A stretch of 64,000 nucleotides of DNA from Aquila chrysaetos chrysaetos. Its lineage: Eukaryota > Chordata > Aves > Accipitriformes > Accipitridae. This document shows positions 1 to 11,450 of the stretch, piece by piece. Within the stretch, counting starts at the first letter, position 1. Every line of letters starts with the position of its first letter. The stretch is taken from the NCBI RefSeq assembly GCF_900496995.4, contig NC_044005.1:21395363-21459362 (forward strand), written 5' to 3'. Position numbers and translations under genes: made by a program. The notes under the pieces are model-generated. The model was given only the letters and a program-made list of their open reading frames with translations, was not told the DNA's origin and did not search any database.

Positions 1-986
1 TACATGTGGCTGGTGACCGGTGACCTGCAGTATTCCTTAGGTTTCAGTTCTAGGGCCAGTTCTGTTCAATATATTTATCAATGATCTGGATGCAGGAGTT
101 GAATGCACCATTAGCAAGTTTGATAACGATACTGAATTGGGAGGTGCTGTTGATTCTTCTGAGGAGCAGAAGGCCTTGCAGAGGGATCTAGATAGATTGG
201 ACCATTGGGCTATGATTAATGGGATGAAATTTAACAAGTCCAAATGCCAGATTCTGCACCTGGGACAGAGTAACGCCAGGCACAAGTATAAATTGGGAGA
301 GGAGTGGCTGGAGAGCAGCCCTGCAGAGAGGGCTCTGGGGGTGCTGGTTGACAGCAGGCTCAATAGGATCCGCAGTGTGCCCTGGCAGCCAAGAGGGCAA
401 ACCGCATCCTGGGGAGCACCAAACACAGTATAACCAGCCGGTCAAAAGAGGTGATTCTCCAGCTATATACAGCGTTGGTGCGGCCTCACCTTGAATACTG
501 TGTGTAGTTCTGGGTCCAAGAATTTAAGAAGGATGTGAAGGTCCTTGAATGCATCCAGAGGAGGGCAACAAAGCTGGTGAAAGGGCTGGAAGGAATGTCC
601 TGTGAGGAGTAGCTAAGGTCTTTGGGCTTCTGTAGTTTGGAGAAAAGGAGGCTGAGGGGCGACCTCATTGCTCTCTGCAGCTTCCTGAGGAGGGGAAGTG
701 GAGATGGAGGTGCTGATCTCCCTGGGATCCAGTGATAGGACACGTGGGAATGGTTCAAAGCTGTGCCAGGGGAGGTTTAGATTGGACATTAGGAAGTATT
801 TCTTTACTGAGAGGGTCGTCAAACACTGGAACAGTCTTTCTAGAGAGGTGGTTGATGACCGAAGCCTGTCAGTGTTGTAAGAGGCATTTGGACAATGCTC
901 TCAACAACATGCTTTAACTTTTGGTCAGCCCTGAATTGGTCAGCCAGTTGGACTAAATGATCCTTGTATGTCCCTTCCAACTCAGA
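1..986 (+). mobile_element. CR1 LINE fragment, ORF2 3' part plus 3' UTR
   Basis: This is the 3' part of a CR1 non-LTR retrotransposon that enters from the left edge. The first ~400 bases translate into the C-terminal half of the reverse transcriptase, including a stretch resembling the CR1 block [13 protein letters not shown] and then [17 protein letters not shown]. The catalytic FADD box, intact in the copy at 17.05 kb, reads FDNDT here, so the enzyme is dead. Around 400 the frame is lost, and stops follow (for example at 507 and 610). From about 700 to 960 the sequence follows the conserved CR1 3' UTR: GGACATTAGGAAGTATTTCT, a conserved first stretch, then CCTTCCAACTCAGATATTCTA at the end. 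The element ends directly in the ATTCT/ATTCC microsatellite. It is a non-autonomous fossil. Confidence 0.92.
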
Positions 987-1095
987 TATTCTATTCCATT
1001 CTATTCTATTCCATTCTATTCTATTCTATTCTATTCTATTCTATTCTATTCTATTCCATTCCATTCCATTCCATTCCATTCCATTCCATTCTATT
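987..1095 (+). repeat. (ATTCT/ATTCC)n pentanucleotide microsatellite
   Basis: About 20 tandem pentamers mix ATTCT and ATTCC. They cluster as a mixed start, an ATTCT-rich block, then an ATTCC-rich block. The array begins exactly where the CR1 3' terminal repeat should be, so it probably grew from the CR1 tail. The two open frames across it are low-complexity HSIPF/YSILF repeats and are not genes. Confidence 0.95.
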
Positions 1096-1726
1096 TCTTC
1101 TGGAGCCATACTGGTTGCTTTTTGCAGTGTGTATAATTGTGGCAGATGGAAATACCAGTCAATAATTGAGGATTTTGTCATTCAAATACCAAAATTCTTA
1201 ATTTTCATTCATATTTATCCATGCATATTCCCTTGGAATTTACTTAGAGAATGACTGAGAAAAGCCAAGGAATCTTTTATTCTTTTTAAGGAACTGTTTG
1301 GTTCCTGCAAGGTGTCTCTCCCAAGCTGGCTAACTTAATAGGTATGTGGGATTTAGTAGCACTGAGAGTTCAGTCATGCTGAAACACTTGTTCATTTATA
1401 TAATCTTTGCTGTGCAACAATTAAAAATCTGCTGCACATTTATGAAGGTTTTGAATATACTTATTTTATAGTTAGGCATTGTTATTCTTAATTACACAAA
1501 TAAAATAAACAGAAATTATTATAGGCAATTAATTATAATGAAGAGTTTAGAATGTCCAGTATTAGAAAGAATTACATTTTGTCATTAAGTAGTGCTATTA
1601 TCTCTTCTTACCTTTACATATTTCTGTTCTGTGAAAAGTATTTGAGACCATCCAAACTGAAAAAACAAATGCAGACAAATTTATCAATACAGTGTGGCCT
1701 GGTAGCTGATACTTCTTTTACAAGTT
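1096..1726. other. AT-rich unique stretch, no gene seen
   Basis: Only short open frames, with no recognisable protein, repeat end or RNA gene. The base composition is strongly AT-rich around 1400-1560. Confidence 0.6.
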
Positions 1727-2097
1727 TGTATTGGGTCTGGCTGAGATGGAATTAATTTTCCCCATAGCAGCCCTCATAGTGCTGAGCCCTCAGTGTTGTG
1801 CTTTGTATTGGTACCTAGAAAGGTGTTGATAACACACCAGTGTTTTGGCTACTGCTGAACAGTGCTTGCACAACTTCAAGGCTGTTTCTCCAGCATTCCC
1901 CCCTCACCAGTAGGCTGGGGGTGGGCAAGATCTTGGGAGGGTATATAGCCAGGACAGCTGACACAAACTGACCAAAGGGATATTCCATACCCTATGATGT
2001 CCACTCAGCAATAAAAGCAAACAGAAAGGAGGAGGGGAGGGAGTGATAGAGCAGCTTTGGTGGGCATCTGGCATCCAGCCAAGGTCGACCCACCACA
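1727..2097 (+). mobile_element. ERVL-type LTR, family B, internally deleted
   Basis: It begins TGTATTGGGTCTGGCTGAGA and ends GACCCACCACA, giving the TG...CA ends of an LTR. It matches the LTR at 63255 closely at the start, through the AACACACCAGTGTTTTGGCT block, and again at the U5 end (GATAGAGCAGCTTTGGTGGG). Relative to that copy, about 200 bases are missing near 2020-2035, removing most of R and the polyadenylation region. The flanks are AAGTT on the left and GAGTT on the right, a five-base TSD with one mismatch, as expected for ERVL-like insertions. This is a solo LTR; no internal viral sequence is attached. Confidence 0.85.
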
Positions 2098-5000
2098 GAG
2101 TTAAAGAAACAGGCCTGGAAGTCTCATTCAAAGAAGACTAACCCTGGGTCTCTCCCTTTGGTCCCTCATGACCATGAAGATGTGGCCAAAACACTCAAGT
2201 GGAGTGAGCTGTTATCATCATTTTAGAACATGCCAATTCCCTAGTTTGTAGGTTCATGTTAAATTTAATTACTAAAAAGATGTATTTGTCTTTCTTTAAA
2301 GACAAATACAATTAATGTTTAATGAGCAGCCTCTACTAGGTACCTACAGTGCTGGTGTTTTGTGTTGGTATTTTGTATGAATATGTATCATGGTCCTCAT
2401 TTTGAAAAGGTATATGTAACAGAACACTTTTTTCTGGTAGTCAGTTAATTCTAAGACTCCCCAGTAACATTCACTTTCACTTTATTTCCCTCTGTCTCAT
2501 GGTACTGATTTTAAGAGTTGGCACTTAAATCATGGGATTCACGAAGGATGAATTTTAAATACTGGGGAAGTTTGAACAAGGGATGTGAAAGGTCTGGACA
2601 ATCCTTTGAATACTCGGGAAGGAAATGCCAGTGAAGGTTAATTCAAACCTAAGCCAAGCTTCTCCTGGATAGACTAAATTGAGCTGGAGGCTTTGTGCAA
2701 GTCTGGGTTGCTAAATTTTAATCAATCCAGATCCCTCAGAAGAAGGTTTAATAAATTATAAGCATAAAAGGAAACTAACAGGGAGGTGCTGAACTTCTCA
2801 GAACCACTTAACAAAGGTGGACTTTAATATTATTTTAAATTGGGGAATCACCTTGTACAAACTAGTTCATTTTGTATAAACTGGCTTGTGCTTTTTTTTT
2901 TTAGTTTAATAGTTGGATAAACTTAAAAGGACAACTCTTTCCTCAGTCTCTGGTACCTCTAGATTTGCATCCAAACATGATGGATGCAATTTTTTTTTTT
3001 TTTTTTCCCAGAAAAAGAATTCTTGAGAGGAGCTGTAGACAAATGCTGTTCATCTGAAATGTTAGAAATTTGCCAAAATATAGCCTTAGTCCTAAAGAGT
3101 TTGAGATTTTTATTTGTGTTCAGGCAGAGAAACTGAGCTCCTTGTAGGGGAGGAAGGCAGTATTTCTTTGCAGACATGTCCATCTGATTATTTTCCCAAC
3201 TGGTGGTATGACTAGCTTGTTACCTGCAAGAAAGAGTGATGGGATTGGAAAGGCATGGACGTGGTTAAGTATCTTTGTAAAAATTGAAGTCCCCTGACAT
3301 TTCCTGAAGAAACGTGTGATAGTATAAAGTAAATTAAAACAGAGGCCAACTTGGATAAATGTCTGACAGGCATGGTTTGGTGGTTCTTCTTAATGAGGAG
3401 TGACACTTCTTTCTTTTCTTTCTTCTATGCAATTCATCAGGGCAAACCAGCCCACGGATCTTTGCAATAACGTACAAAAAAATTTCTAACCCCAAAGACT
3501 GTGTCAATTCAAACTGCACTTGTACAAGCAAAGTGACAATCTATTGTACTTCTTTAGAGAGTTCATTTTTGGTGTCAGTTATAGCATCATAATGTGCATT
3601 GTATTATTGTTCTACTTAGTGAATTGCTGATGTGTATAATGATGCACCTGTTAGTCAAGAAATCCCTCAGAAGCCAAACGGTGCTATAAAATTGCCATAC
3701 TCGCACACAGCCAGAACTGTCAGGATGTTTCCTCTGCATTATGCAATATTTTCTGCTTTATGGCCATTAAAGGCAATAATAAAACAGCTGTCGCCAAGTG
3801 GTATGCTGTCAAATATCAGTGAAAAGCATTAAGATGATGATAGCAATGTGATGCACAGTGCAATAGCTAAGGATGGGTCAGTGTTTTTATTATCAACCCT
3901 GTTTTTTTTTTTTTCCTGTGTGTATATCTCTTTGCCCTAGGCAGGAACTTGCCAGACAGCAGATAAACCCTGGAGCAATGACCAACTTCTGTGCTTGCAA
4001 AATTTTCAATAAATCTAACTGTATATCTTCATTTAGTTTCTGGAAATAAAGTTTTGTGACAGACTGCCACTGAATTTTGCAACTTTGTGGGTCTACCACT
4101 GGTGCTGACAAGTCTTCTGACTTCTTTGTCTCTCTGACGGTTCAACTGGACTGCCTTTATTACCATAGAGAAGAGGTGAAGGGTAGGGTAGAAAGATATT
4201 CAGTATATCTTTAGTCGCAACATCATAAAGAATTTTTTTAATACGTGTTTGTTGCATTTTGATCACACCTTTCTTGGGGATCCCAGGAGAGCTCTGAATA
4301 CTAGGGAGCCTTGGAGCCTTTGCCCACATTCCTGTAGCATCTCTCCTGGTCACCTGAGTTTGAGATGAGGCTGCCTGCAGCTCTAAGGAAGAGCTCAGTA
4401 CCTCTGCCAGCTTTCTGGGTCTGGAAGCTTTTTCACTGAAAGGGCAGAGAGGATAGATGATCATCTGAGACTCATCCACTGCACAAGTCCCTGTATCATG
4501 GAGGGTGTGCTTCAAGCACTGGAGGTCTGAAAGATTGGTTCCACAGATGGCTCAGGAACACTCCTATGGAGAAGAAATATCAGTAGGAATTATCATGACC
4601 TTAAAGGCCATTTTATGGAGCCATGTAGTGTTTATCACCAGCATAATTTGAGGATGACAAATATTATTTTAATATAACCCAAAGAGATAGGAAAGTATTA
4701 TTTCTTCACATGACTACTGGTAGTAACATTTTTTCGTGTAACACATGCATACAAAAGCTGCTGCTCTTCAGAAATGTCTTAGTGCTTTCTCCTACTGTTA
4801 CAGATATGTCATACAGATACATAGTTCATCACAAAAGATTGATGAGAGTCAATAATTGCACCCAATTATGCTAAGTTCTACTTCAGTGCTGTAGAACAGG
4901 ACCATACCTCTCTGTTTAGATCATGAGACAGCATCCTGGTTGGTGTAATGATCACTTCTTAAGATAAGGAGCAGACTGTAACTGGACTAAGACCAGAAAG

Positions 5001-7060
5001 CACAGATGAACAAGTGATTAAATACTTTTTGATATAATTTGACTTTCATTTGTTTGAAAAGAATAAACCAGAGAGGAAAGAACTGAACTAAGTCTTAGAC
5101 ATGAAAGCCCACTGCAGAGATTGTTTTCTAGCTAAACAAAACCAAGGGCTGTTACCATAACTGTTTCAGTTGGCTTCAGATTAGAAAAATAAGGTCTCTG
5201 AAATTCACAAGAACCTGACTATGAAAGGCACCAGAATAGCATGATCTTTGAATGCAATTCAGTGACAAAAATTGTCAGTTAGGTTGTTCAAAAAGGGCAA
5301 CTTAAACTGTCATTCAGAAATCAAATTTATTTCTTCCAAACCCAAACTTTTCCCTATTTCTTAGGGAATAAACTGCATCTGTTTTCTATAGGCTATCTCC
5401 CAACCTCGATGATTTAGCATTTGTGTTCTTGGAAGGCAAGTAGGAACAAATCTGTGGGCTTGTGAAGCCAGAGACTCTTCATTTAACAAAGTTGTAGAAC
5501 AACAGAGTAAAGAGTCATGAAGCATTAGCTCAGGTAAGAGTTCTCAGAAATATATGGCTTACAATAACTCAGAATCCCAAATCTCTGAAAAATGCAAATT
5601 AGTCTAAGATCTTTTTCTTCTATTTCTAACCTTCCATAGCCCATCCCCCTATTTTCCTATTTTCCTTCTCTCTACCCCTGCAAGGGAATTTGTTAGAGTC
5701 AATAGTATTTGTGAGAAAATTTCCTTAGCTAATTTTGTATCAAAGCTGCAATGTACTCTGTAAATTGGTTTTACAGTCTTTATAAAACCACTGGCTACTC
5801 AGCATGAGGGTATTTGCATTTCTGATAAAATAAAATAATACATCTAGAAAGATATTTGCTGGTAGGAACAGCATAGTTCCTCTGTGTGGTGTGTAATAGA
5901 AACTTTGAATCTCATTTTGCCTTTCTTGGTGTGTCTAAAGTGGATATATCCTAAATTCTCTATTCAGTTATTCAGTTATTATTATGTGCATTTTAAATGT
6001 ATGCATTGCTATGAGTACTAAATAAATAGATGAGAGAGAACAATTTCTTATTCCACAAAGAAGAGGAAAAGTTTTTCCTTTCTTTGCTTCCAAGTAACTT
6101 TGTTTGATTTAAACTATTTAAAAGGACTCTCAGCTAAATCTTAAGTTCCAGTCGATGTGTCAGGACAATTATGATTATTTTTGTTTAATCCAATTTATTT
6201 TAATTAATTAATTTAAATTTATCAATATTTTTTGAAATGCAGGCCGTATCACGGGATCAGCAGCCGTGATTCCCATCTTGAAATCAAACAGTCTAAATAT
6301 TCTGTATACAGACTTACACTCAAACTGCAGTCAAACTTTTTTTTTTTTTTTTTGATGCTGCTTTTTGAAAGGACTGGATCATCATGAATCCTGGTCTTGC
6401 TGTCTAGTGAATGGGACATTCAGTTTGAACAAAGAGGTAACTTTGGATCCTTTTATACTGCAGAGCACATCAATCCCAGTCTCCCACTGTCTGGTTATAA
6501 GCTCAGACTGCTGTTGTATGGTCACTGTTGCTGTCATTTTAAAGAAAACAGAGAACCCTCTCCAGCTAACAGGAATCCAAGCCCTGGACCCTGAAGGGGG
6601 CGGGGACGTATACATTTTCTGGAGGTGGTCAGAAGGATGGATATGTCTTCTGACAGAGGTTCTCTCAGTCCATCATGTGGTCTACTTTGCACCCTGTTTG
6701 AGATATCAGTGTTTTCCTATTTATAGTGCAAAGTTTGTGGGTATGTAAGTCAGCATTCTGGCAGACCCTGTGTATTTATGACTGGTTGGGAGCTAGGGTA
6801 CAGTAACCAGAAGCAATAAATGGGGATCCATCTGGTAAGGACTAAATTTTCAAAAGGACCCGAGCTTTACGGTATGGCCTGCAATAGGAAAATAGGCTTC
6901 ATTTTGGGATTAAAGCTACTTTTTCCCCCCCCTAATATTTCAAGATATTTTTTTCCTATTAAATCTTTTTTTCTATAGGTTGTTGATGCATATGATTGTT
7001 TGTTCTGCTGGAACCTGTTAGAAACTTGTTTCTTTTTTTCATATTTCAGAACAAAAGACC
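2098..7060. other. Unique AT-rich stretch, no supported gene
   Basis: I see no conserved protein family here. The stretch contains a perfect hairpin (2281-2310), T-runs at about 2991-3006 and 6339-6353, and a 140-codon minus-strand open frame (4093-4515) that I do not recognise. Other open frames are short and of random composition. Confidence 0.55.
2281..2310. repeat. Perfect 13-bp inverted repeat (hairpin)
   Basis: TGTATTTGTCTTT is followed by the four-base loop CTTT and then AAAGACAAATACA, a perfect 13-bp stem. No element boundaries or target duplications are obvious around it. Confidence 0.9.
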
Positions 7061-7652
7061 TGTTGTGGTTTAACCCCAGCCAGCAACTCAGCACCATGCA
7101 GCCACTCACTCACTCTCCCAGCCACCCGGTGGGATGGGGGGAGAGAATTGGCAGGAAAAAGGTAAAGCTCGTGGGTTGAGATAAGAACAGTTTAACAGCA
7201 CAGAAAGGAAGAAAATAATAATGATAATAGTAACAATAATAAAATGACAATAATAATAAAAGGATTGGAATATACAAAACAAATTATGCACAATGCAAGT
7301 GCTCACCACTTGCCAACTGATGCCCAGTTACCTCCCGAGCAGCAATCCACCCCTCGTGGCCAACTCCCCCCAGTTTATATACTGGACATGACATCACATG
7401 GTATGGAATACCCCATTGGCCAGTTTGGGTCAGCTGTCCTGGCTGTGCCCCTCCCAACTTCTTATGCCTTTCCAGCCTTCTTGCTGGCTGGGCATGAGAA
7501 GCTCAAAAATCCTTGACTTAGTCTAAACACTACTTAGCAACAACTGAAAACATCAGTGTGTTATCAACATTCTTCTCATGCTGAATCCAAGGCATAACAC
7601 TATACCAGCTACTAGAAAGAAAATTAACTCTATCCCAGCCGAAACTAGGGTA
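7061..7652 (-). mobile_element. ERVL-type solo LTR, family A
   Basis: Read on the plus strand it starts TGTTGTGGTTTAACCCCAGC and runs to CAGCCGAAACTAGGGTA. It is the reverse complement of an LTR of the type seen complete at 36039. An exact five-base TSD, AGACC, lies on both sides (7056-7060 and 7653-7657). The terminal CA has decayed to TA. An AAT-rich block (7213-7260) in the R region is shared with the copies at 9823 and 19620, so these three form one subfamily. The open frames inside it are chance. Confidence 0.93.
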
Positions 7653-9822
7653 AGACCAAACCTCTTTTAAGGCACCTGAGCCCACAATATTTCACAGGTA
7701 TATGAGCAGGAAATTGTTTTGGATAACATCCTGAGTAAAAGATAGCAGATTTGACCAGTGGTTCCTTTTTTAGGGATAGGACACTACAAAACATATAAGA
7801 ATTCCTTTTTTAGAAAGTGATGAAGTGATTAGTTTCTTTTATGTTTAAGGATTATCTCCTTTAGTTTTAAGGATTAAAATGGAGTTCTTAAAACCCTCTA
7901 TATTTGAAGACTTCAGCTTTTTGACCTTCATGACGTATTGTGGCAATAAGTTTCATACGCTAATTAGATGCTGTGTATGAAAGTATTTTAACATATTTGT
8001 GTGGTTTTCTGTTTCTATTTCAGTTTAATTGGATGATTCCTTTTCATTCGAAGGCTAAATTGTACATTTTATCTGCATTATTTTTCCTTTACTTCTAATG
8101 ATTCCATCTTACAGTTTTAAGGGGTTCTTTCCCATGGCTTGTTTCCACTGAACTGGTAACAGAATGTTTTAGAACACTATTAAAAAGGTTAAGGCCTTGA
8201 AATCACATAATTTCTGGTAAACCTGTTATAGCTGCTTGTACACTTACAAAGGTATGAATTTTAAATGGATGGTTCATGTTCCTCAGGAGATGAGTATATT
8301 TTGTTACCTTAAAACTTTACCATGGAAATATCTATCTTTCCTTTTTTTCACCCAGAGAAATGAAAATTATAATGAACCCCAAGAATGCTGTTTTGATTAC
8401 TCTTTTAACATCTCATGATCTTCACTGATTTTTCAGTGAATGGTTTATTATAGATATTATACCAAATATGGCTAATTCACCTGACTGACAGAAACTGGCA
8501 GAAGATAATCCATGACAGTGGATTCATAAGACCCCCAAATGATATTTTGATTTTTACCAAGGAAAAGAGTGGAAGAGCACAACAGGAATTCTAGTATACT
8601 TCAGAAAACATGGTGATAATGGGACATGTGCTGTGTTGTGATTTGTGAAGTTAGCTGGGATGATTGGTGAAGCTGAGAAGCCACTGTGGTGAGCTCCTCT
8701 CCTGAACAGCATGTCACAGCTCAGCTCTATATAACACAGTTTGAAATTAGATTTGATGTTACAGGGCAAATATTAGATAAATAATGTTTTATTGATTACT
8801 TTGACCATACTGTAAAATAAGGAAAGGATGCTTAACTTCCAGGGAAAAGAAATTCAGTGTAAATTATTTCAGTTCAAATATACTTCCATAATGACATGGC
8901 CAGTTATATGTAATGATGAATCCTTTCCTTCCTTCTGTCCCCAAAAGAGGCTAAGCACTCACTGGAGTGTTTAAATACTTGATGTTGGCCCCTAAATGAG
9001 TTGCCAGTGGTAAATGAGATGATTAAATGGTTAGAAAGGTTTCTTTAGGAATTTTGTGTTAGAACATATATATTAGACTATCTTTTCTGATTGCCTCAAT
9101 TTTGCAGCTTTAGGTTTCAGAAAACTTCATGTAATAATCTTAACATTTTCTAGGCCTAATCTCTGCTTGAAAAGGAATTGGTAAAAATTATTAATAAGGG
9201 GAAATTGCTAGCAAACAAAAAAACCTAAAGTCTTCCCATAAACCTTTACCCGAGGATTTGTTGACATAAGAAGATGTTATTTGGGAAAACAGTCTTGAAC
9301 TTCTCGAACTCAAGAAAATCGTAAAGGCAAAATAAGACTCAAGGAGATACTGTTTGAAGCCATCAGTGATTCAAGAGATGATGACCTGAGCAGTGACAGC
9401 TGGGCAGTTGAAGAAATCAGGTGTCATCATGACAGGTAAAAAATTTCTTTGGTCATCTCTGAACCAGGTTCTGTATCTCTCTGATAAATTAAAACTTATC
9501 CTTCATAAGCATGTTTTGCAGTATTTGGTGCAGAGAGGGATATCCTTCAATGACAGAGAAATGCTCTTCTATTCTTGCTTTCACTCCAATCACTTGTAAA
9601 TGGATAAAGTTGCTGAATGCACCCTCCTTGCTGTCAACCGTTAATTAGGTGTGAAACTACCATCTCACAGAGTGAGCTTCCTTTGCCCTTAGAGGATTGC
9701 TTCCTTTCACTTTGAAGTATCTCTGGCAAGACATGTCCCTTTCAATAGCTTCTGTTCTCATATGACTCTCTCAAAATGCCTGGTAACATCATTTTTTATC
9801 CTCCCAGCTTCATATTGCTTTT
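7653..9822. other. Unique stretch, no gene seen
   Basis: AT-rich sequence with only short open frames that resemble nothing I know. No repeat ends were recognised. Confidence 0.55.
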
Positions 9823-10416
9823 TGTCGTGGTTTAACCCCTGCCGGCAATTAAGCACCATACAGCTGCTTGCTCACTCCCCTCTCTCGCAGTGGGATGGGG
9901 AAGAGAATTGGAGAAAAAATAAAACTCACAGGTTGAGATAAAGACAGGTTAATAGGACAGTCAGGAAGAAAATAATAATTATTATAATAATAATAAAATT
10001 AAAAAATGACAATAATAATAATAAAAAAAGAATTGGAATATACAAAACAAGTGATGCACAATTGCTCACCACTCTCTGACCAATGCCCAGTTACCTCCCG
10101 AGCAGCTATCTGACCCTCCTGGCCAACTCCCCCCAGTTTTTATACTAGGCATGTTGTCACATGGTATGGAACACCCCTTTGGCCAGTTTGGGTCAGCTGT
10201 CCTAGCTGTGTCTCCTCCCAACTTCTTGTGTCCCTCCAGCCTTCTGGCTGGCTGGACATGAGAAGCTGAAAAATCCTTGACTTAGTCTAAACACTACTTA
10301 GCCACAACTGAAAACATCAGTGTGTTATCAACTTTTATCTCATACTAAATCCAAGGCATAACACTATACCAGCTACTAGAAAGAAAATTAACCCTATCCC
10401 AGCTGAAACCAAGACA
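9823..10416 (-). mobile_element. 3' LTR of the ERVL-like provirus, family A
   Basis: It starts TGTCGTGGTTTAACCCC on the plus strand and ends GCTGAAACCAAGACA. It is closely similar throughout to the LTRs at 7061 and 19620, including the AAT-rich R segment. A TATA-like TATAAAAA reads on the minus strand at 10137-10144. The sequence next to its U3 edge (10417 onward) is viral internal sequence, which marks it as the 3' LTR of this provirus rather than a solo LTR. The left flank (CTTTT) cannot be paired with a target duplication because the other end of the provirus is missing. Confidence 0.9.
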
Positions 10417-10436
10417 GTACCCAGCCCTTATTCTAT
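10417..10436 (-). promoter_or_regulatory. Candidate polypurine tract / U3 edge
   Basis: On the minus strand AGAATAAGGGCTGGGTAC directly precedes the LTR. It is purine-rich and sits where the plus-strand primer of a retrovirus lies. The GGTAC just before the LTR also recurs beside the LTR at 47723. The position is clear; the function is inferred. Confidence 0.6.
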
Positions 10437-10500
10437 ACAATTTACATCATGCTCAGGTCCAACACTTTCCCATACATCTCAATTAATCACCATCACCTTC

Positions 10501-11024
10501 TGTTACAGATGCATGCACACTCAAATCCAACAGGTGTTAAAGCTCAGTATTTATTCTTCAGTAGAAAAGTTAGTTAGAACTCCAGTAACAGTAGTGAACT
10601 ACAGGCTCAATCATGTAAGGGGAATTAGTACTACACAGACAACTTAAGAATCCTTGAGATTCAAAAGTAATGACTCAAAATGTGCATATCACTCACCTAA
10701 AAGATGAGGGCTCTCTCCCTCAAGGAGTTACCTTGGGTGGTGCCCTGACGCAAGGGGGAGTCCCCAAATGCAGACCTGCTGCTCCAAGGAGGACTGATTC
10801 CCACATGTCGTCCAGTGGGACCCTGTTTATACCCTTGTTGAATCTGATCTGTGGTCATTTAATCCCTATTGGCCAAGGTCACCTCAGTGTACCTGGCATG
10901 TCTTGATTGGCCAGTTCATATTTCAGCCCTCCAGGGTTTAGGTTTTTTTCCGCTTTGCCCTGCCTGGAGAAGTTTTGTTTCCAGCTGGGGGGGGGTGGGG
11001 GGGGGGGGGGAGCATACTGCCACA
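10501..11024 (-). mobile_element. Nested LTR of a different family
   Basis: It starts TGTTACAGATGCATGCACAC on the plus strand and ends CATACTGCCACA, giving TGT...ACA ends. CCTTC flanks both sides (10496-10500 and 11025-11029); the match extends by chance to CACCTTC. On the minus strand it has CCAAT boxes (10868-10872 and 10906-10910), a TATAAA (10826-10831) and an AATAAA (10550-10555) in the right order for U3, R and U5. A run of C on the minus strand (10987-11010) lies near its start. It is unlike families A and B and is inserted in the provirus 3' noncoding part, so it is younger than the provirus. Confidence 0.82.
10987..11010. repeat. G homopolymer run
   Basis: Nearly pure G, broken by one T, inside the U3 start of the nested LTR. 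Such runs are prone to length change and to assembly error. Confidence 0.9.
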
Positions 11025-11450
11025 CCTTCCCTGACCTTTGATATCTATACACAGGTATCGTTCCCTTAGTCTATGGGCTATCCCTATAAAATGCCTGTTG
11101 AGTTCATTTAGCCAATGACTTTGGGCTCCATCTGGCATAACAGTCTTTCTGGGCAGGAAGGATGCTGCGAAGTCCGCTCAGTCAGCAGAGCAGGATCGGG
11201 CTTCAGTGCGGTTCAGTGAGCGGGTGACATTGGGCACAGCAGGAGGATGGTGTGTAGTGTTGGATTGTTGCATACTGAAGTCAGTTATTGTTCCACCACT
11301 ACTGCGCTTTGCTTGTTTTTATTGAAGTTCATTCTTCATTATTCTAAGTGATTCTTACTGTAATACCATTGATATAGCATATAAAACAATTCTAGTAATG
11401 ATGACATACAGTAGCAGGGTTATATAGCAATTAACATTGTACAAGTCAAT
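11025..11450 (-). other. Provirus 3' noncoding part, no env
   Basis: Sequence between the integrase end and the nested LTR. It has no open frame with envelope features such as a signal peptide, furin site or fusion peptide. Together with 10417-10500 it forms one continuous segment once the nested LTR is set aside. ERVL elements typically lack env, so absence here fits the family. Confidence 0.6.

Noticed and set aside
964..1254. Open frames of 65 and 96 codons with HSIPF/YSILF repeats
   Set aside because: They are readings of the ATTCT/ATTCC microsatellite, not proteins.
6365..6748. 127-codon plus-strand open frame
   Set aside because: Three frames are open over the same stretch and none resembles a known family.
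10670..11138. Open frames between the 3' LTR and integrase, considered as env
   Set aside because: They fall mostly in the nested LTR and its G-run; no signal peptide, furin site or membrane anchor is visible.
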